NCBI GenBank assembly: GCA_964404765.1
Contig: CAYOLL010000052.1
Coordinates: 1-37,613, forward strand
DNA: 37,613 nucleotides
Direction: 5' to 3'
Source: CAYOLL01 sp964404765 [NCBI: uncultured Gemmatimonadota bacterium]
GTDB lineage: Bacteria; 4572-55
Part shown: piece after piece, positions 7,302-16,947 of the stretch
How the letters are laid out: the number at the start of each line of letters is the position of its first letter
Numbering within the stretch: the first letter of the stretch is position 1
Program-made: the position numbers and the translations under genes
Notes under the pieces: generated by a model
What the model saw: the letters and a program-made list of their open reading frames with translations, nothing else
Databases searched by the model: none
Told to the model about the DNA's origin: nothing

Positions 7302-8183
7302 TTATTCTTCACTACCGCTATCGGCTCCGCTGGCAGACGACGAAGGCTCTACATGGATTGCAACTGCTTCAATGGCCTCTTCCACTTTGCGACGGCGGCG
7401 TGAACGCGGCTTGCGTTTACCACCCTTTTGGTCGCCTTGATCCTCATCACCTTCATCCAGATCGGCATCACCCTTCTCAATAGCCATCATATCCTCTTTG
7501 AGAGTTTTCCGTCCGTCAGCAATACAGTTGGCCACTGTCTGGGTTATCAATGTAATTGCGCGAATAGCGTCGTCATTGCTAGGAATTGGATAGGTGATCT
7601 CATCCGGGTCGGCATTGGTATCAACCATTCCGATAATGGGGATATTAAGTTTTCGCGCTTCTGAAACGGCAATATGTTCACGCTTTGTATCAATAATGAA
7701 AAGTGCGCCGGGCAGCGTTGGCATATTTTTAATTCCACCCAGAATTTTCTCAAGCTTTTCACGCTCTCGTTCCAGATTTAAAACTTCTTTTTTGGGAAGA
7801 ACATTAAATGTGCCGTCTTCGGCCATCTTTTCAATCGACTTGAGATGCTTAATATTTCGTCGAATTGTCGAAAAATTGGTCAGCATACCACCTAACCAGC
7901 GTTCGCAGACAAAATATTGACCACAGCGCTCCGACTCCGCCTTAATGACTTCCTTTGCCTGACGTTTTGTCCCCACAAAAAGAATCGGTTGACCCGTCGA
8001 AGCAACTTGCCGAAGCGCTTCCAAGGCTTTGTCCATGGCCTTAACAGTCTTTTGCAAATCGATAATGTAAATACCATTTCGCTGGGTATAGATGAATTTC
8101 TTCATCTTTGGATTCCACTTGCGGACCTGATGACCGAAGTGAACGCCCGCTTCCAATAAATCACGCATAGAAACTGCTGCCAA
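7302..8183 (-). CDS. rpsB: 30S ribosomal protein S2, extended C-terminus
   Basis: S2 binds the 30S back near bS1. [52 protein letters not shown] and [13 protein letters not shown] are all family signatures. The start is a TTG at 8183 with a strong GGAGG 7 nt upstream; the next ATG, five codons later, would cut into the conserved N-terminus. After the conserved core (about 235 residues) comes a charged tail: an acidic part ([14 protein letters not shown]), then basic KPRSRRRRK, then an acidic and serine-rich end. Such tails are lineage-specific and their role is unknown. Confidence 0.97.
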   Translation of the reverse strand: MAAVSMRDLLEAGVHFGHQVRKWNPKMKKFIYTQRNGIYIIDLQKTVKAMDKALEALRQVASTGQPILFVGTKRQAKEVIKAESERCGQYFVCERWLGGMLTNFSTIRRNIKHLKSIEKMAEDGTFNVLPKKEVLNLEREREKLEKILGGIKNMPTLPGALFIIDTKREHIAVSEARKLNIPIIGMVDTNADPDEITYPIPSNDDAIRAITLITQTVANCIADGRKTLKEDMMAIEKGDADLDEGDEDQGDQKGGKRKPRSRRRRKVEEAIEAVAIHVEPSSSASGADSGSEE

Positions 8184-8294
8184 TGTAAATCCTCCGTAAA
8201 ATTGGTTTAACCGCTAATCCCATCAACTTTAAAGCCAACCTTTCGGCACCTGACTTTAAATCAAGGATTATGTGAATTTTATAAATATTACAGT

Positions 8295-8693
8295 TTAACG
8301 CTTTGAGAATTGGAACCGCCGGCGCGCCTTGGGTCTGCCGTATTTTTTACGTTCAACCATTCTCGAATCACGCGTCAAAAGACCTTGTTTTTTTAAAATC
8401 TTCCGCAAAGTTTCATCGACTTTGAGGAGCGCCCTGGCAATTCCTAACCGAACTGCGCCTGCTTGACCGGACAGGCCGCCGCCACGCGCTTTGGCGACAA
8501 CATCATAGCTAGAACCCAAGCCGGTCAGTTGCAAGGGTTGCTCAATGAGCATATTCAGCGTGGGACGCCCGAAATATTGGGTAACCGACCGGCCGTTAAC
8601 CGTCCGTTGGCCCGTACCCGGAATAAGGCTTACCCGGGCGGTCGCTGTTTTACGACGACCTGTTGCGGCAAATTCTACTGTTGGCAAAATCAT
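8295..8693 (-). CDS. rpsI: 30S ribosomal protein S9
   Basis: S9 lines the P site; its C-terminal tail touches the initiator tRNA. The 132-residue protein reads [16 protein letters not shown], then [18 protein letters not shown] and the conserved end [20 protein letters not shown], whose final SKR is the tRNA-contacting tail. The ATG at 8693 directly follows GGAGGTA. It lies 31 bp after rplM, the universal L13-S9 pair, and is followed by a 111-bp gap before rpsB that contains no recognisable structure. Confidence 0.97.
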   Translation of the reverse strand: MILPTVEFAATGRRKTATARVSLIPGTGQRTVNGRSVTQYFGRPTLNMLIEQPLQLTGLGSSYDVVAKARGGGLSGQAGAVRLGIARALLKVDETLRKILKKQGLLTRDSRMVERKKYGRPKARRRFQFSKR

Positions 8694-8724
8694 TACCTCC
8701 GTAAAAAAGTTTCGTCAATCTATC

Positions 8725-9162
8725 TTAAAATTTCAAAGTTTCGGGTTGCTGAGCCTGATGGGTGTGTTCTGGACCAATAAAAACGCGCAATTTTGTGCGC
8801 AGCTTCCGCCCAAGTGCGTTTTTAGGCAGCATCCCACGAACGGCATGGGTAATGATCCGTTCCGGATGCGTTTCCATCATTTTTTTAGCGGGGGTGATGC
8901 GCATTCCACCTGGGTAGCCGGAATAATTCCAATAATATTTTTGCTCTATCTTGCGCCCGGTCAGCTTAATTTTTTCAGCATTAATCACGATAATATGATC
9001 GCCAAGGTCCTGATGGGGAGAAAAGAGCGGTTTATTCTTACCTTTAATTATCGAAGCAATGCGCGAAGCTAATCGACCTAAAGGTTGGTCGGTTGCGTCG
9101 ACAACGTACCATTTGCGAATAGTACTTTGTTCTTCCATATTAGCTGTATGCGTCTTCATCAT
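8725..9162 (-). CDS. rplM: 50S ribosomal protein L13
   Basis: L13 is an early 50S assembly protein. RKWYVVDATDQPLGRLAS, GDHIIVINAEKIKLTG, YYWNYSGYPGGMR and the end AVRGMLPKNALGRKLRTKLRVF are family signatures. There are two adjacent ATGs; the first, at 9162, has GGAG 5-6 nt upstream. It is the first gene of the operon and is preceded by a readable sigma-70 promoter (9212-9240). The length is 145 residues, normal. Confidence 0.97.
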   Translation of the reverse strand: MMKTHTANMEEQSTIRKWYVVDATDQPLGRLASRIASIIKGKNKPLFSPHQDLGDHIIVINAEKIKLTGRKIEQKYYWNYSGYPGGMRITPAKKMMETHPERIITHAVRGMLPKNALGRKLRTKLRVFIGPEHTHQAQQPETLKF

Positions 9163-9211
9163 TCAAACTCCACGGGATTGAGCAGTTTTATAAAAAATAA
9201 TAGAGTATGGC

Positions 9212-9240
9212 AAAATAATAAGCTTACTTTTTGCTGTCAA
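9212..9240 (-). promoter_or_regulatory. Sigma-70 promoter of the rplM operon
   Basis: On the minus strand, TTGACA (9235-9240) is followed after 17 bp by TATTTT (9212-9217), about 50 bp upstream of the rplM start. The -35 box is a perfect match to consensus; the -10 box is weaker. The spacer is AT-rich. Confidence 0.6.
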
Positions 9241-9302
9241 GATAAAAATCAATATTACAAGCTTCTTATTGCTTACGATTGGTGATTCTGGAGCATCTCA
9301 AT

Positions 9303-9337
9303 AAAAAAAGCCCTGTCGCAAGCAAACGACAGGGCTT
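9303..9337 (-). terminator. Terminator of rpmG
   Basis: A perfect 11-bp stem, AAGCCCTGTCG with its complement (9308-9318 and 9327-9337), has an 8-nt loop and is followed on the minus strand by seven T residues. It separates rpmG from the rplM operon. Confidence 0.88.
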
Positions 9338-9362
9338 GTTATTCTTTACTATTCGAATCGAA

Positions 9363-9527
9363 TTAACGCGATTCTTTGAAGACAACATATTTTTTGAGAA
9401 GCGGGTCATATTTCCGCAACTGCATTCGGTCGGTTGTATTACGTTTGTTCTTTGTTGTCGAATACGTGTAAGAACTTTCCGTGCTTACCATTCGAATAAT
9501 GACACGATTTCCAGCTTTTCTAGCCAT
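9363..9527 (-). CDS. rpmG: 50S ribosomal protein L33, zinc-free type
   Basis: This short gene encodes 54 residues: [15 protein letters not shown], then [18 protein letters not shown], then [18 protein letters not shown]. The pattern (K)N(K)RNT and LRKYDPxLKK is diagnostic of bL33. It has no cysteine, so it is the form that does not bind zinc. AGGAGG precedes the ATG by about 7 nt. It is a single-gene transcript with its own terminator (9303-9337) and a possible promoter at 9627-9656, rather than part of an rpmG-secE unit. Confidence 0.93.
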   Translation of the reverse strand: MARKAGNRVIIRMVSTESSYTYSTTKNKRNTTDRMQLRKYDPLLKKYVVFKESR

Positions 9528-9829
9528 TTGGTAACCTCCTTAAAGTCTAAATGCCAAACAAAAATATTAATCTGAAATATTCAATGCATGAAAGCACGTC
9601 ATAATATAAAAATTTATAGAGTCTCATAAATAACAACTAAAATGCGGGTCTGTCAAGGGCAAAATTTGGAATTTAGCCCGCAACGAAGACATTTTCTATT
9701 TCCTGAATAGTTCATCAACTCGATGATCAAAGATTGTCTCACCGGATCGATCTGGTTATTTTGCGTCTTTAGCATCGCTTGTGTTATGTTTGGGAATAAT
9801 TTAGGATTCTGAATTTTTGGAATTTTTGA
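9528..9829. other. AT-rich spacer with possible rpmG promoter
   Basis: No gene is visible in this spacer of about 300 bp. On the minus strand TTGACA at 9651-9656 is followed at 18 bp by TATTTA (9627-9632), a plausible promoter for rpmG with a leader of about 90 nt. Near 9702 the sequence CCTGAATAGTTCATC is a one-base variant of the TGAATWATTCA motif found elsewhere in the window. Confidence 0.4.
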
Positions 9830-10849
9830 TTAAAAATTAAATTTTATGCCGGTTACTCTAATGCCCTCTTCTACGCGAACGGTATCGGGATATTGAAGTT
9901 GCCGGATAATCGTTGCGTCTTTTGCAGCAATTTTGGCGTGGAGTCGATAGGATCCGGCGGGTAGTCCGTTCCAGAGATAGCTGCCGTCTTTATAGATTTC
10001 AAAATGTAATGTATCTGTTTTGGCCCTGCAGGCAATGGCTGTTAGCAATATGCGTTTGTTCTGCAAACTGTCTGGTCTGGTAACTTGGCCACTGATTGCG
10101 CCTGCATCACCTGGCAATTTCATTAGCAGTGCTTGAGGCAGCGCTTGTTTCCGGGTGCTTGCCATTTGAATCGGGGCGGCGATTTGTCCGCAAGGTTCTG
10201 CCGTCTTTTGCCATTGCCAATCCGCGTTTTTATCAATGTAGGCACGCAGGTGATAGGCGCCTTCGACTATATGCGGGATGACAAAATTTCCCAGCAAATC
10301 CGGACGGATAACCCGAAGCACTTTTGGAACCGAAGCTGTTGTCTGCTGCGAATCGGATACGGCAATGAGTTCGATTAGCGCGGCGGTGTAATCATCGCTT
10401 AAATGTGATATCCGGCCGCTTAATATGTTATCCGGCAGTGAGTCGCCGGTGGTAAAGAGATGATAGCGCTCAATTTTTTGCCGATTACCATCGCGATCCC
10501 GAATCTCTCCTTTTAAATAAAAATCATAGATTGTATTGAGATGTAATGAGGTTTTGGGAATCAGGCGTAAAGCCTGGCCATCCCATTGTGGCTTGAGTGG
10601 CGTAGCCGGAAAAAGACGGGCGATTTTGTCCGCCGAAATATGTTCGATATTTTCGCTGAAAAAAATAACCGGCTCAAAATCTAAAGGAACACCGGTTTCA
10701 CGATCTGTCGGGACAATCTCGGTTATTTGGGGCGCTGTAGTGTCCGGCGGGCCGCCGGGCGGATTTTTTTTATTTCCGCAAGAAAAAGCTATCAAAGCAC
10801 AGCCGATTATTATAATGACGTGATAGAGGGCCTGTTTGCGTCTATTCAT
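9830..10849 (-). CDS. Lipoprotein with N-terminal Ig-like (Big_5) domain
   Basis: The 339-residue protein starts MNRRKQALYHVIIIIGCALIAFSC, a signal peptide with lipobox AFSC (Cys24), so it should be anchored to a membrane from the periplasmic side. Residues of the type PPGGPPDTTAPQITEIVPTD, then VPLDFEPVIFFSENIE, are typical of the SbsA Ig-like/Big_5 fold common in the FCB group. The remainder is beta-rich with carboxypeptidase-regulatory-like turns (GSYLWNGLPAGSYRLHAKI). Its ATG overlaps the stop of the upstream receiver-kinase gene by 8 bp (ATGAATAG), which argues for translational coupling. The function is unknown; envelope sensing linked to those kinases is inference. Confidence 0.8.
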   Translation of the reverse strand: MNRRKQALYHVIIIIGCALIAFSCGNKKNPPGGPPDTTAPQITEIVPTDRETGVPLDFEPVIFFSENIEHISADKIARLFPATPLKPQWDGQALRLIPKTSLHLNTIYDFYLKGEIRDRDGNRQKIERYHLFTTGDSLPDNILSGRISHLSDDYTAALIELIAVSDSQQTTASVPKVLRVIRPDLLGNFVIPHIVEGAYHLRAYIDKNADWQWQKTAEPCGQIAAPIQMASTRKQALPQALLMKLPGDAGAISGQVTRPDSLQNKRILLTAIACRAKTDTLHFEIYKDGSYLWNGLPAGSYRLHAKIAAKDATIIRQLQYPDTVRVEEGIRVTGIKFNF

Positions 10850-12038
10850 TGACGGGTACCAAATGCTCGTTGTTGAAGATAAGCGAAACGGTGGTTTTCT
10901 GATTTTGGGTGCTGTCAATTTTAAATTCGCCGCCTTCGAGACGGGCTAACAGCATGGAAATCACTAAGCCCAGACCTGATCCCTGTTGTTCCATTTGCCT
11001 GCGGTTAAACTGCATGAAAGCGCCAATACTCTTAATCTGTTCTGGCGCCATACCCCGGCCATGATCGGTAACACTTAAGACAAAATGGTCGCCATCAGCC
11101 CGGGTTGTAATCTGGATTGCAGAACCGGGTGTCGAAAATTTAAAGGAGTTATCCAGAACTTCGGCCACGATTTTGCTTAAGCTTTCCGGCGATATCTGAA
11201 CTTGTGCATCGACTAAATCCAGCACCAAGTCTGTTTGCCTGTTTTCGGCAATTGCTTTTTTGGTAGCAAAGTCGGCCAAAAAACCACGGGTGTCTATGTT
11301 GGTATGTCGCTGCCATGCCCGTTTTTCCATGGATTGATATTTTATCAACTTTAAATTGGCGTATAACATATAGTTTTCGATCAGGCGCTGCAGTCGCAAG
11401 CCGCTATCGTAGATTTTTTTCCCTAACCGGATTGTCTGTGGATCACTACCGGGATCGCACAGTACCTCCGAGAAGCCCAGAATACTGGCCAATGGCGTGC
11501 GCAATTCATGCGGCAGGGAAAGGCTTAAGTTAAGCCGCAACTCTTCGATGATGGCGCGCTCGCGTTCCAGCAGCTCGCGTTCACGAGTCAGCGCCGCGTG
11601 CAATTCGGCATTCTTGGATTGTAACTCCTCATTTTTCCGAGCGAGTTGCCGCTGCAGATTCTGGATTGTCAGATGGGTGCGGACACGCGCCAAAACTTCT
11701 TCGCAATCGAAAGGTTTGGTAATGTAATCAACGGCGCCGGCTTCAAATCCTTTAAGCTTGTCAATTGTATCCGATAGTGCGGTCATAAAGATGATTGGGA
11801 TTGCCCGTGTTTCCGGATTTTCTTTGAGCCGATGACAAGTTTCATAACCGTCCATTTCCGGCATCAGAACATCCAGCAAAACCAGATCCGGCTTTTCAAT
11901 TTCAATAATTTCCAAAGCGGCTTTGCCGTTATTTGCCGAAGAAAGCTCATACGGCGCTGTTTTAAAAAAGTCAAAAAGCACGCTTAAATTCGTTGGATTA
12001 TCATCGACCACAAGAATGATCGCTTCTTTTTGTGACAT
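10842..12038 (-). CDS. Response-regulator/histidine-kinase fusion
   Basis: This 398-residue cytoplasmic signalling protein begins with a receiver domain (residues 5-120: VDD, phospho-acceptor D56 in VLLDVLMPEMDG, K in DYITKPFD). A coiled coil (about 122-170) and a kinase core follow: H176 in SLPHELRTPLASILGF, N-box EVLDNSFKFS, G1 DHGRGM and G2 GSGLGL. It has no membrane segment or sensor domain, so its input is probably phosphorylation of the receiver, perhaps by the hybrid kinase encoded 54 bp upstream. It is the middle gene of a three-gene minus-strand operon that ends in a lipoprotein. Confidence 0.93.
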   Translation of the reverse strand: MSQKEAIILVVDDNPTNLSVLFDFFKTAPYELSSANNGKAALEIIEIEKPDLVLLDVLMPEMDGYETCHRLKENPETRAIPIIFMTALSDTIDKLKGFEAGAVDYITKPFDCEEVLARVRTHLTIQNLQRQLARKNEELQSKNAELHAALTRERELLERERAIIEELRLNLSLSLPHELRTPLASILGFSEVLCDPGSDPQTIRLGKKIYDSGLRLQRLIENYMLYANLKLIKYQSMEKRAWQRHTNIDTRGFLADFATKKAIAENRQTDLVLDLVDAQVQISPESLSKIVAEVLDNSFKFSTPGSAIQITTRADGDHFVLSVTDHGRGMAPEQIKSIGAFMQFNRRQMEQQGSGLGLVISMLLARLEGGEFKIDSTQNQKTTVSLIFNNEHLVPVNE

Positions 12039-12092
12039 GGCACACTCCAGAATAGGTAGGACTGTTTAGAGTTCAGAGGCTCTAAGCTAAAG

Positions 12093-15053
12093 TTATCCGG
12101 TAAGGTTTTCCAGTAAAATTTTTATTTTGTCGAATTGAAGATTTTCCGCGCAGGGTCGAATTTGGCCGGCAATTGTCGGATCGATGCTGTGGCCGGCCTC
12201 TAATTCGGCGAGATAAACCAATAGTTTGTCACGCTTGCCCAAAATGGCTAACTTGCGCAGCGCATCACGATCCGTAACCGAAAGCTGTGAGGATGAAGGT
12301 GCGCTTTTAACGGTCATTACCGGCTGCAGTGTTTCATATTGCCATTCCAGATTCAAGAAGCTTTTTAGAACCGCCAGCAGCTCCCAAAATTGCACGGGCT
12401 TAGCCAAAAACTCGTCACAACCGCATTCGTCAATCACTTCTTGCGGCGATAGAGATGAGCTGGCCGAAATGGCTACAATCTTGACATCCTGAAGCGTGGG
12501 GTCTTCTCTCATCCGGCGTGTGGCTTCAAAACCATCCATTACAGGCATCACCAAATCCATCAGCACAATATCCGGCCGATCTTCAGCGGTTTTTTGAATC
12601 GCTTCCAGACCGTTTACCGCTTCTACAATTTCAAAGCCAAGCGGCCGCAAGAGATTTGCCAGCACATTGCGATTGTCTGAGCGGTCATCAACAATTAAAA
12701 TTTTACGCCGCGGGCCAAGATAGCCGATGACATCGTTATCTTCTTTTTCTTTTTTGACGCTTGCCTGGGCAACTTCCGGCAGCAGGAGTTCAAACCAAAA
12801 ACGACTGCCTCTATTTTGCGTGCTTTCTACATAAATTTCACCGCCCATCAGCTGGATAAAACGCTGGCTGATGGTTAAGCCTAAACCCGTGCCCTCCACG
12901 GCACGTGTATGCTCCGCCACTTGTTTAAAGGCAGAAAAAATATCTGCCAGCTTATCTCCCGGAATTCCCTTGCCGGTATCCTCAACTTCAAAACGAAGCC
13001 GCTTCAATTCCGGACTCGCGCCAATGTTGGCGGCAGCGGCCTGCACCCGCAAGATAACACGTCCCTTGTCCGTAAATTTGATAGCATTACTGAGCAGGTT
13101 AAGCAAAACCTGACCAAGTCGTTTTTCATCGGCACGAATTGCTTGCGGCAAATCTGAAAGCATTTCAAAACTAACCTTCAGCCCCTTCTTTTCACCACGA
13201 ATGCTGACAATTTGGACCAAATTATTTAAAAATTCGACAAAGAAAAAATCACTCGGATACAACTCCATTTTTTGGGCTTCTATTTTTGATAAATCCAAAA
13301 TTTCATTAATCAAATTAAGCAGATGATTGCCGCTCCTTTCAATAATGCTAAGACCGGCGCGGACCTGAGGCTCTAAACTACGATCACGTTTAAGAATTTG
13401 GGCATAGCCTAAAATACCGTTAAGCGGTGTGCGAAGCTCGTGGCTCATGTGCGACAAAAATTCACTTTTGGCTTTACTGGCGGCCTCGGCCTGTTCTTTG
13501 GCTAATCGCAGTTCCACTTCGGTTTTACGACGGGTAATGTTTGAGCCGATCATTTCGGCGGTGGTATGCAGCAGTCGCACATCTTCCTTATTCCAAATGC
13601 GGGCATGTAAAATATCGTCAAAACCGATAAAGCCCGACCACTCGCCGCGCACATGAATTGGGATCAGCAGAACCGATAGCGTGTTGTACGGCTTGAGAAG
13701 CGTTTGAATGCCGGACCGGTCGTCATTCACCAAAATTTTTATCGGATTACCACGGTTGAGGCTGTCGGCCCAGGCGGCGTCATAAGTCCCGTATAGCAGT
13801 CGCTGAAATCGTGGATCGGGTAAAATAGGCTGGACGCTATTCTGACAGACTTCATAAGTCAAGCGCGCGCCTAATTCCTTGCCGGCGTCTAAAAAATTTT
13901 CAAAAATAAAAACGCGGCTGACTTCCGTCACCCGCAAGAGCTCCAAAAGCGTCTGGTCGATTGCATTTGGCGCACCAGCTAATAATTTTCGCGAGCATTC
14001 GGCAACGGTTTCCTCGTAGCGGAGCCTGTTTTTGAGAGCCCTTTCTGCAACTTTTCGTTCTGTTACATCCATCAAGGTGCCTTGAATCGAACTGATTTGG
14101 TTTTCGGGCCCAAAATGATAAAATGCCTGATAATGGCAATAGACCATGGCGCCGCTTTTTTGGCAGATCCGAAACTCGATGTTGCTAAAACTCTTGCTGC
14201 TAATGGCTTCTTGAAAATCTTTTTCAAAAAAAGTGTAGTCGTCAGGGTGAATGTGCTGCCAAAAGAGCGCATTATCCGGTTGAACTTCGCCCGGCTCATA
14301 GCCCAACAGATGATAGAGCTGATCGGACCAATACGTTTCATTGATTTTCTGATTTATTTCAAAACTACCGATGCTGGCAATATATTGGGCATTATTCAAG
14401 CGCGCGCCAGTCAGGCGAAGCTGATTTTCGGCGCGGGCGCGTTCGGCAATTTCCTGATGAAGCTGACCGTTAATTTGGGTAAGCTCTTCTGTGCGCTGTT
14501 CGACGCGGAGTTCCAATTCATGAGTCAATTTTTTGAGCTTTGCGTCGGCCTGCACCCGTTCGAGAATTTCTCCCATGAGTTGATCATTTTTTTGCATCAA
14601 TTCAAAGGTGCGCTCTTCTACACGCTTTTCCAGAACTGTGTTGGCTTCATACAAAGCCGATTCAACTTTGACCCGTAATTGGCGGCTTTTATAGCGATTC
14701 AACAAAATTTTCAGGCGATTGGAAAGTTGCTGGATATCGAGCGGCTTGGTCATAAAATCATCCGCGCCGGCATCCAAAACCGACGTCAACGCGCCATGAT
14801 CCGTATGCCCGGTAACTATCATGATTACGGTTTGACTACCGGTGGGCAGCTGTCGAATTTTGGCGCACAACTCTAACCCATCCATGCCCGGCAGTCCGAT
14901 ATCGGAAATTATAATCGGGAAAAAATTTTCCTGATAAAACGCCAGCGCCTTTTCTCCTGACGTTATGACTTTAGATTCCAGATCAATACTCTTAGCAACG
15001 CGGCTGAGTAAAATACCAATCGTTGGATCATCTTCAACAATCAAAAGCTTCAT
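12093..15053 (-). CDS. Hybrid sensor histidine kinase (REC-PAS-GAF-HK-REC)
   Basis: The protein has 986 residues. Domains in order: receiver (1-118; D51, K103), a long coiled coil with two [15 protein letters not shown] segments (120-215), PAS (about 222-335), GAF (about 345-505), HisKA with H538 in [13 protein letters not shown], HATPase (N656 in [23 protein letters not shown]), second receiver (783-900; D833, K885) and a helical tail. No transmembrane segment is seen, so it senses cytoplasmic signals. The family passes phosphate from H538 to D833. The N-terminal receiver implies that it is itself a target of another kinase. It is first in its operon, which also makes the next receiver-kinase. 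Confidence 0.95.
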   Translation of the reverse strand: MKLLIVEDDPTIGILLSRVAKSIDLESKVITSGEKALAFYQENFFPIIISDIGLPGMDGLELCAKIRQLPTGSQTVIMIVTGHTDHGALTSVLDAGADDFMTKPLDIQQLSNRLKILLNRYKSRQLRVKVESALYEANTVLEKRVEERTFELMQKNDQLMGEILERVQADAKLKKLTHELELRVEQRTEELTQINGQLHQEIAERARAENQLRLTGARLNNAQYIASIGSFEINQKINETYWSDQLYHLLGYEPGEVQPDNALFWQHIHPDDYTFFEKDFQEAISSKSFSNIEFRICQKSGAMVYCHYQAFYHFGPENQISSIQGTLMDVTERKVAERALKNRLRYEETVAECSRKLLAGAPNAIDQTLLELLRVTEVSRVFIFENFLDAGKELGARLTYEVCQNSVQPILPDPRFQRLLYGTYDAAWADSLNRGNPIKILVNDDRSGIQTLLKPYNTLSVLLIPIHVRGEWSGFIGFDDILHARIWNKEDVRLLHTTAEMIGSNITRRKTEVELRLAKEQAEAASKAKSEFLSHMSHELRTPLNGILGYAQILKRDRSLEPQVRAGLSIIERSGNHLLNLINEILDLSKIEAQKMELYPSDFFFVEFLNNLVQIVSIRGEKKGLKVSFEMLSDLPQAIRADEKRLGQVLLNLLSNAIKFTDKGRVILRVQAAAANIGASPELKRLRFEVEDTGKGIPGDKLADIFSAFKQVAEHTRAVEGTGLGLTISQRFIQLMGGEIYVESTQNRGSRFWFELLLPEVAQASVKKEKEDNDVIGYLGPRRKILIVDDRSDNRNVLANLLRPLGFEIVEAVNGLEAIQKTAEDRPDIVLMDLVMPVMDGFEATRRMREDPTLQDVKIVAISASSSLSPQEVIDECGCDEFLAKPVQFWELLAVLKSFLNLEWQYETLQPVMTVKSAPSSSQLSVTDRDALRKLAILGKRDKLLVYLAELEAGHSIDPTIAGQIRPCAENLQFDKIKILLENLTG

Positions 15054-15090
15054 ACTTCACCTTGATATTTTTTGACTTTTGTGAACCTAA

Positions 15091-15371
15091 ATTATTCACC
15101 ACGAAATACACAAAATACACGAAAGGTTTATGAATTAAAACGTTACATATACTCTCAACGGGCACAAGGTTTTGCCACGAAGACTCAAAGACACGAAGAA
15201 AAGCCTTTATTTTTGCTTATTTCGTGACTTTGTGTCTTCGTGGCGAAGTGAAAAATTATGCCTGTGAAAGTATAGCTCGGACAAGCAAAACTCAAAGTTC
15301 TGACGTAGCGTTCTGCAATCCTTTATTTTCGTGTGTTTCGAGTATTTCGTGGTTATTTCATGAATAATTCA
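15091..15371. repeat. Triple nested inverted-repeat island
   Basis: Three inverted pairs lie inside one another. The outer arms, 15099-15124 and 15327-15352, match at 23 of 26. The middle pair is near 15146-15163 and 15258-15276 (TATACT..TCA..GGCA). The inner arms, 15174-15197 and 15221-15244, match at 22 of 24 with a 23-nt loop. Arms show an 8-9 nt beat (CCACGAAA, TACACAAAA, TACACGAAA). The right edge is TGAATAATTCA at 15361. This fills the 345-bp gap between the kinase operon and the HIT gene; no coding sequence is seen. Confidence 0.85.
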
Positions 15372-15398
15372 GGGTGAAAGAATGGTTACATAAAATGC

Positions 15399-15848
15399 TT
15401 ACAGCAATTTCTGACCCAGTGATACGGCAACTTTTTGCCTGAACGCACGCCGTGCTTCGGGATCCATTGGCTCAGCCGGTCGATTTTGATAGACCCAGGG
15501 TGTGTCCAGGCGCAACGCTTCCGGTTCTGACAAATAGCGCGGACAAATATGCGCGTGCAGGGCAGGCTGTTGATTACAAAAAATAGCATAGTTGATGCGA
15601 TATGCGCCGGTTAATTCCAGTAAGACATCGCCGACTACACTCATGTCGTATAGAAATGCGCCGCGCTCCTGCGCCGGCAAATCGTTGAGACCGGCCACCA
15701 CCGGATCAGGCAATAACAGGCAATGCCCGTGCAGTAAAGGTTGATCGGCCATGACAACCCAACCGGAGGGAACCCGACAAATCAGTCCGGGATGTGTGCC
15801 CGCCCGTGCTTCTTCCACACGTCGGTGAATGAGAGTTTGTTGCTCCAT
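15399..15848 (-). CDS. HIT-family (histidine triad) protein
   Basis: This 149-residue protein has the HIT fold order: LICRVPSGWVVMADQPLLHGHCLLLPD, then ALHAHICPRYLSEP. The triad region reads H98-x-H100-x-C102, so the third position is cysteine rather than histidine, as in several bacterial HIT branches. The family hydrolyses or transfers nucleotides from nucleotide-phosphate conjugates; the substrate here is unknown. It stands alone, on the minus strand, between the nested repeat island and a 388-bp spacer. The ATG at 15848 has AGGTG a few bases upstream. Confidence 0.85.
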   Translation of the reverse strand: MEQQTLIHRRVEEARAGTHPGLICRVPSGWVVMADQPLLHGHCLLLPDPVVAGLNDLPAQERGAFLYDMSVVGDVLLELTGAYRINYAIFCNQQPALHAHICPRYLSEPEALRLDTPWVYQNRPAEPMDPEARRAFRQKVAVSLGQKLL

Positions 15849-16236
15849 GTTACACCTTTTGGATTAATTGAAACGTTTTTATCTCAATGACGATACGCCT
15901 AATTTACCAACCCGGTTCTTATTTGACAAGCTAAAAGGCAACATTGCGCCTACCTGATTCAAGGCTTTTATGGCAGATCGTAAAAAGACAATTTTCTCCG
16001 GCAAATCGTTTTGAAAAGTGTCCGTTCTTTTTTTAAGGCATAATTTGTAAATATTATGCATATTCCGAGTGGGAAATAATTGACAAACCGGCTCCAATAT
16101 TATTAACTGTCTACGGAATCAAGGCGCACAGCCGGGAAGTTTCCTGATAACGCGGCCATAACCGATACACCTGGACAAAGCTCGCTTTATTAACATCATC
16201 AATCGACTTTGATATTTGACCTGAAAGGGCACCATT
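15849..16236. other. Divergent spacer without genes
   Basis: The 388 bp between the HIT gene (minus) and the GGDEF gene (plus) must hold the divergent promoters. Open frames here are short and lack codon character. A ribosome site, GAAAGGG, precedes the ATG at 16237. I see no repeat of the families found elsewhere. Confidence 0.4.
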
Positions 16237-16914
16237 ATGGAAAATATGTTGTTCACTTCTCTTGAAAAAGAGCGCGCACTTGTCGTTAAAGCTAAAAAGC
16301 TTTTTACCGAATCGGAAGTCCCGGCAGCAGCCCTTAAATCTTGTGGGGAAGAATTGCTCGAAAACTACGAGATTCTGGTCAATCAATTAGCCGACTTAAA
16401 CCTGTCCCTGCAGAAACAGATGAACGAAATTAACCAGTTATCTAAAACCGATCCACAAACCCGGCTGTCAAATCGGCTCGATTTTTTGGAAAAAATGACC
16501 TATGAAACACACCGGGCAGAGCGCAGCAAAAAGCCTTTCGCCATCGTCATTGCCGATATTGACAGCTTAAATGATTTTAGCACACGCTACAACTTTGAAT
16601 GTCGCGATATCGTTGTGCTTGCCTGTACAGATATTATCAAATCCCAAATTCGTAAGCAGGATTTGCTGGCACGCTGGAGCAGTGATCGTTTTATCTTACT
16701 GTTGCCGGATACGGATACTGACGGCGGGCGGATCGCGGTGGAAAAAATTCAGAAACGGCTACAAGAGACATCGGTTGTCTATAAAAATGATTTCTTAACC
16801 GTTACATTGTCCTATGGCATTAGTATGTACCGGGCGAATTTAACCGTTGAAGATTGCATCCTGCTGGCTGACAAAGCTATTGCGAATGGCAAAAAACCAA
16901 CTGCTACGTCTTGA
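16237..16914 (+). CDS. Degenerate GGDEF-domain protein
   Basis: This 225-residue soluble protein has a helical/coiled N-terminus (about 1-68) and a GGDEF fold from 70: SKTDPQTRLSNRLDFLE, then FAIVIADIDSLNDFS, then RWSSDRFILLLPDTD and LSYGISMYR. The catalytic GG(D/E)EF signature reads S-S-D-R-F (148-152), and the nucleotide-binding D-x-L-T-x-L-x-N-R is altered (TDPQTRLSNR). The fold should be intact but diguanylate cyclase activity is unlikely. It precedes a PAS kinase by 33 bp on the same strand, so it probably works with it as a dimerisation or ligand-sensing module. The start has GAAAGGG upstream. Confidence 0.88.
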   Translation: MENMLFTSLEKERALVVKAKKLFTESEVPAAALKSCGEELLENYEILVNQLADLNLSLQKQMNEINQLSKTDPQTRLSNRLDFLEKMTYETHRAERSKKPFAIVIADIDSLNDFSTRYNFECRDIVVLACTDIIKSQIRKQDLLARWSSDRFILLLPDTDTDGGRIAVEKIQKRLQETSVVYKNDFLTVTLSYGISMYRANLTVEDCILLADKAIANGKKPTATS

Positions 16915-16947
16915 AGCGCAGCAATAACCTTAGCGGAACCCGCATCC

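Noticed and set aside
8184-8294. Possible S2 autoregulatory leader before rpsB
   Set aside because: The 111-bp gap has the right place but I cannot find a stable conserved stem in it by eye.
14082-14678. A 198-codon open frame on the plus strand
   Set aside because: It is antisense to the PAS and coiled-coil part of the hybrid kinase, whose domains are unmistakable.
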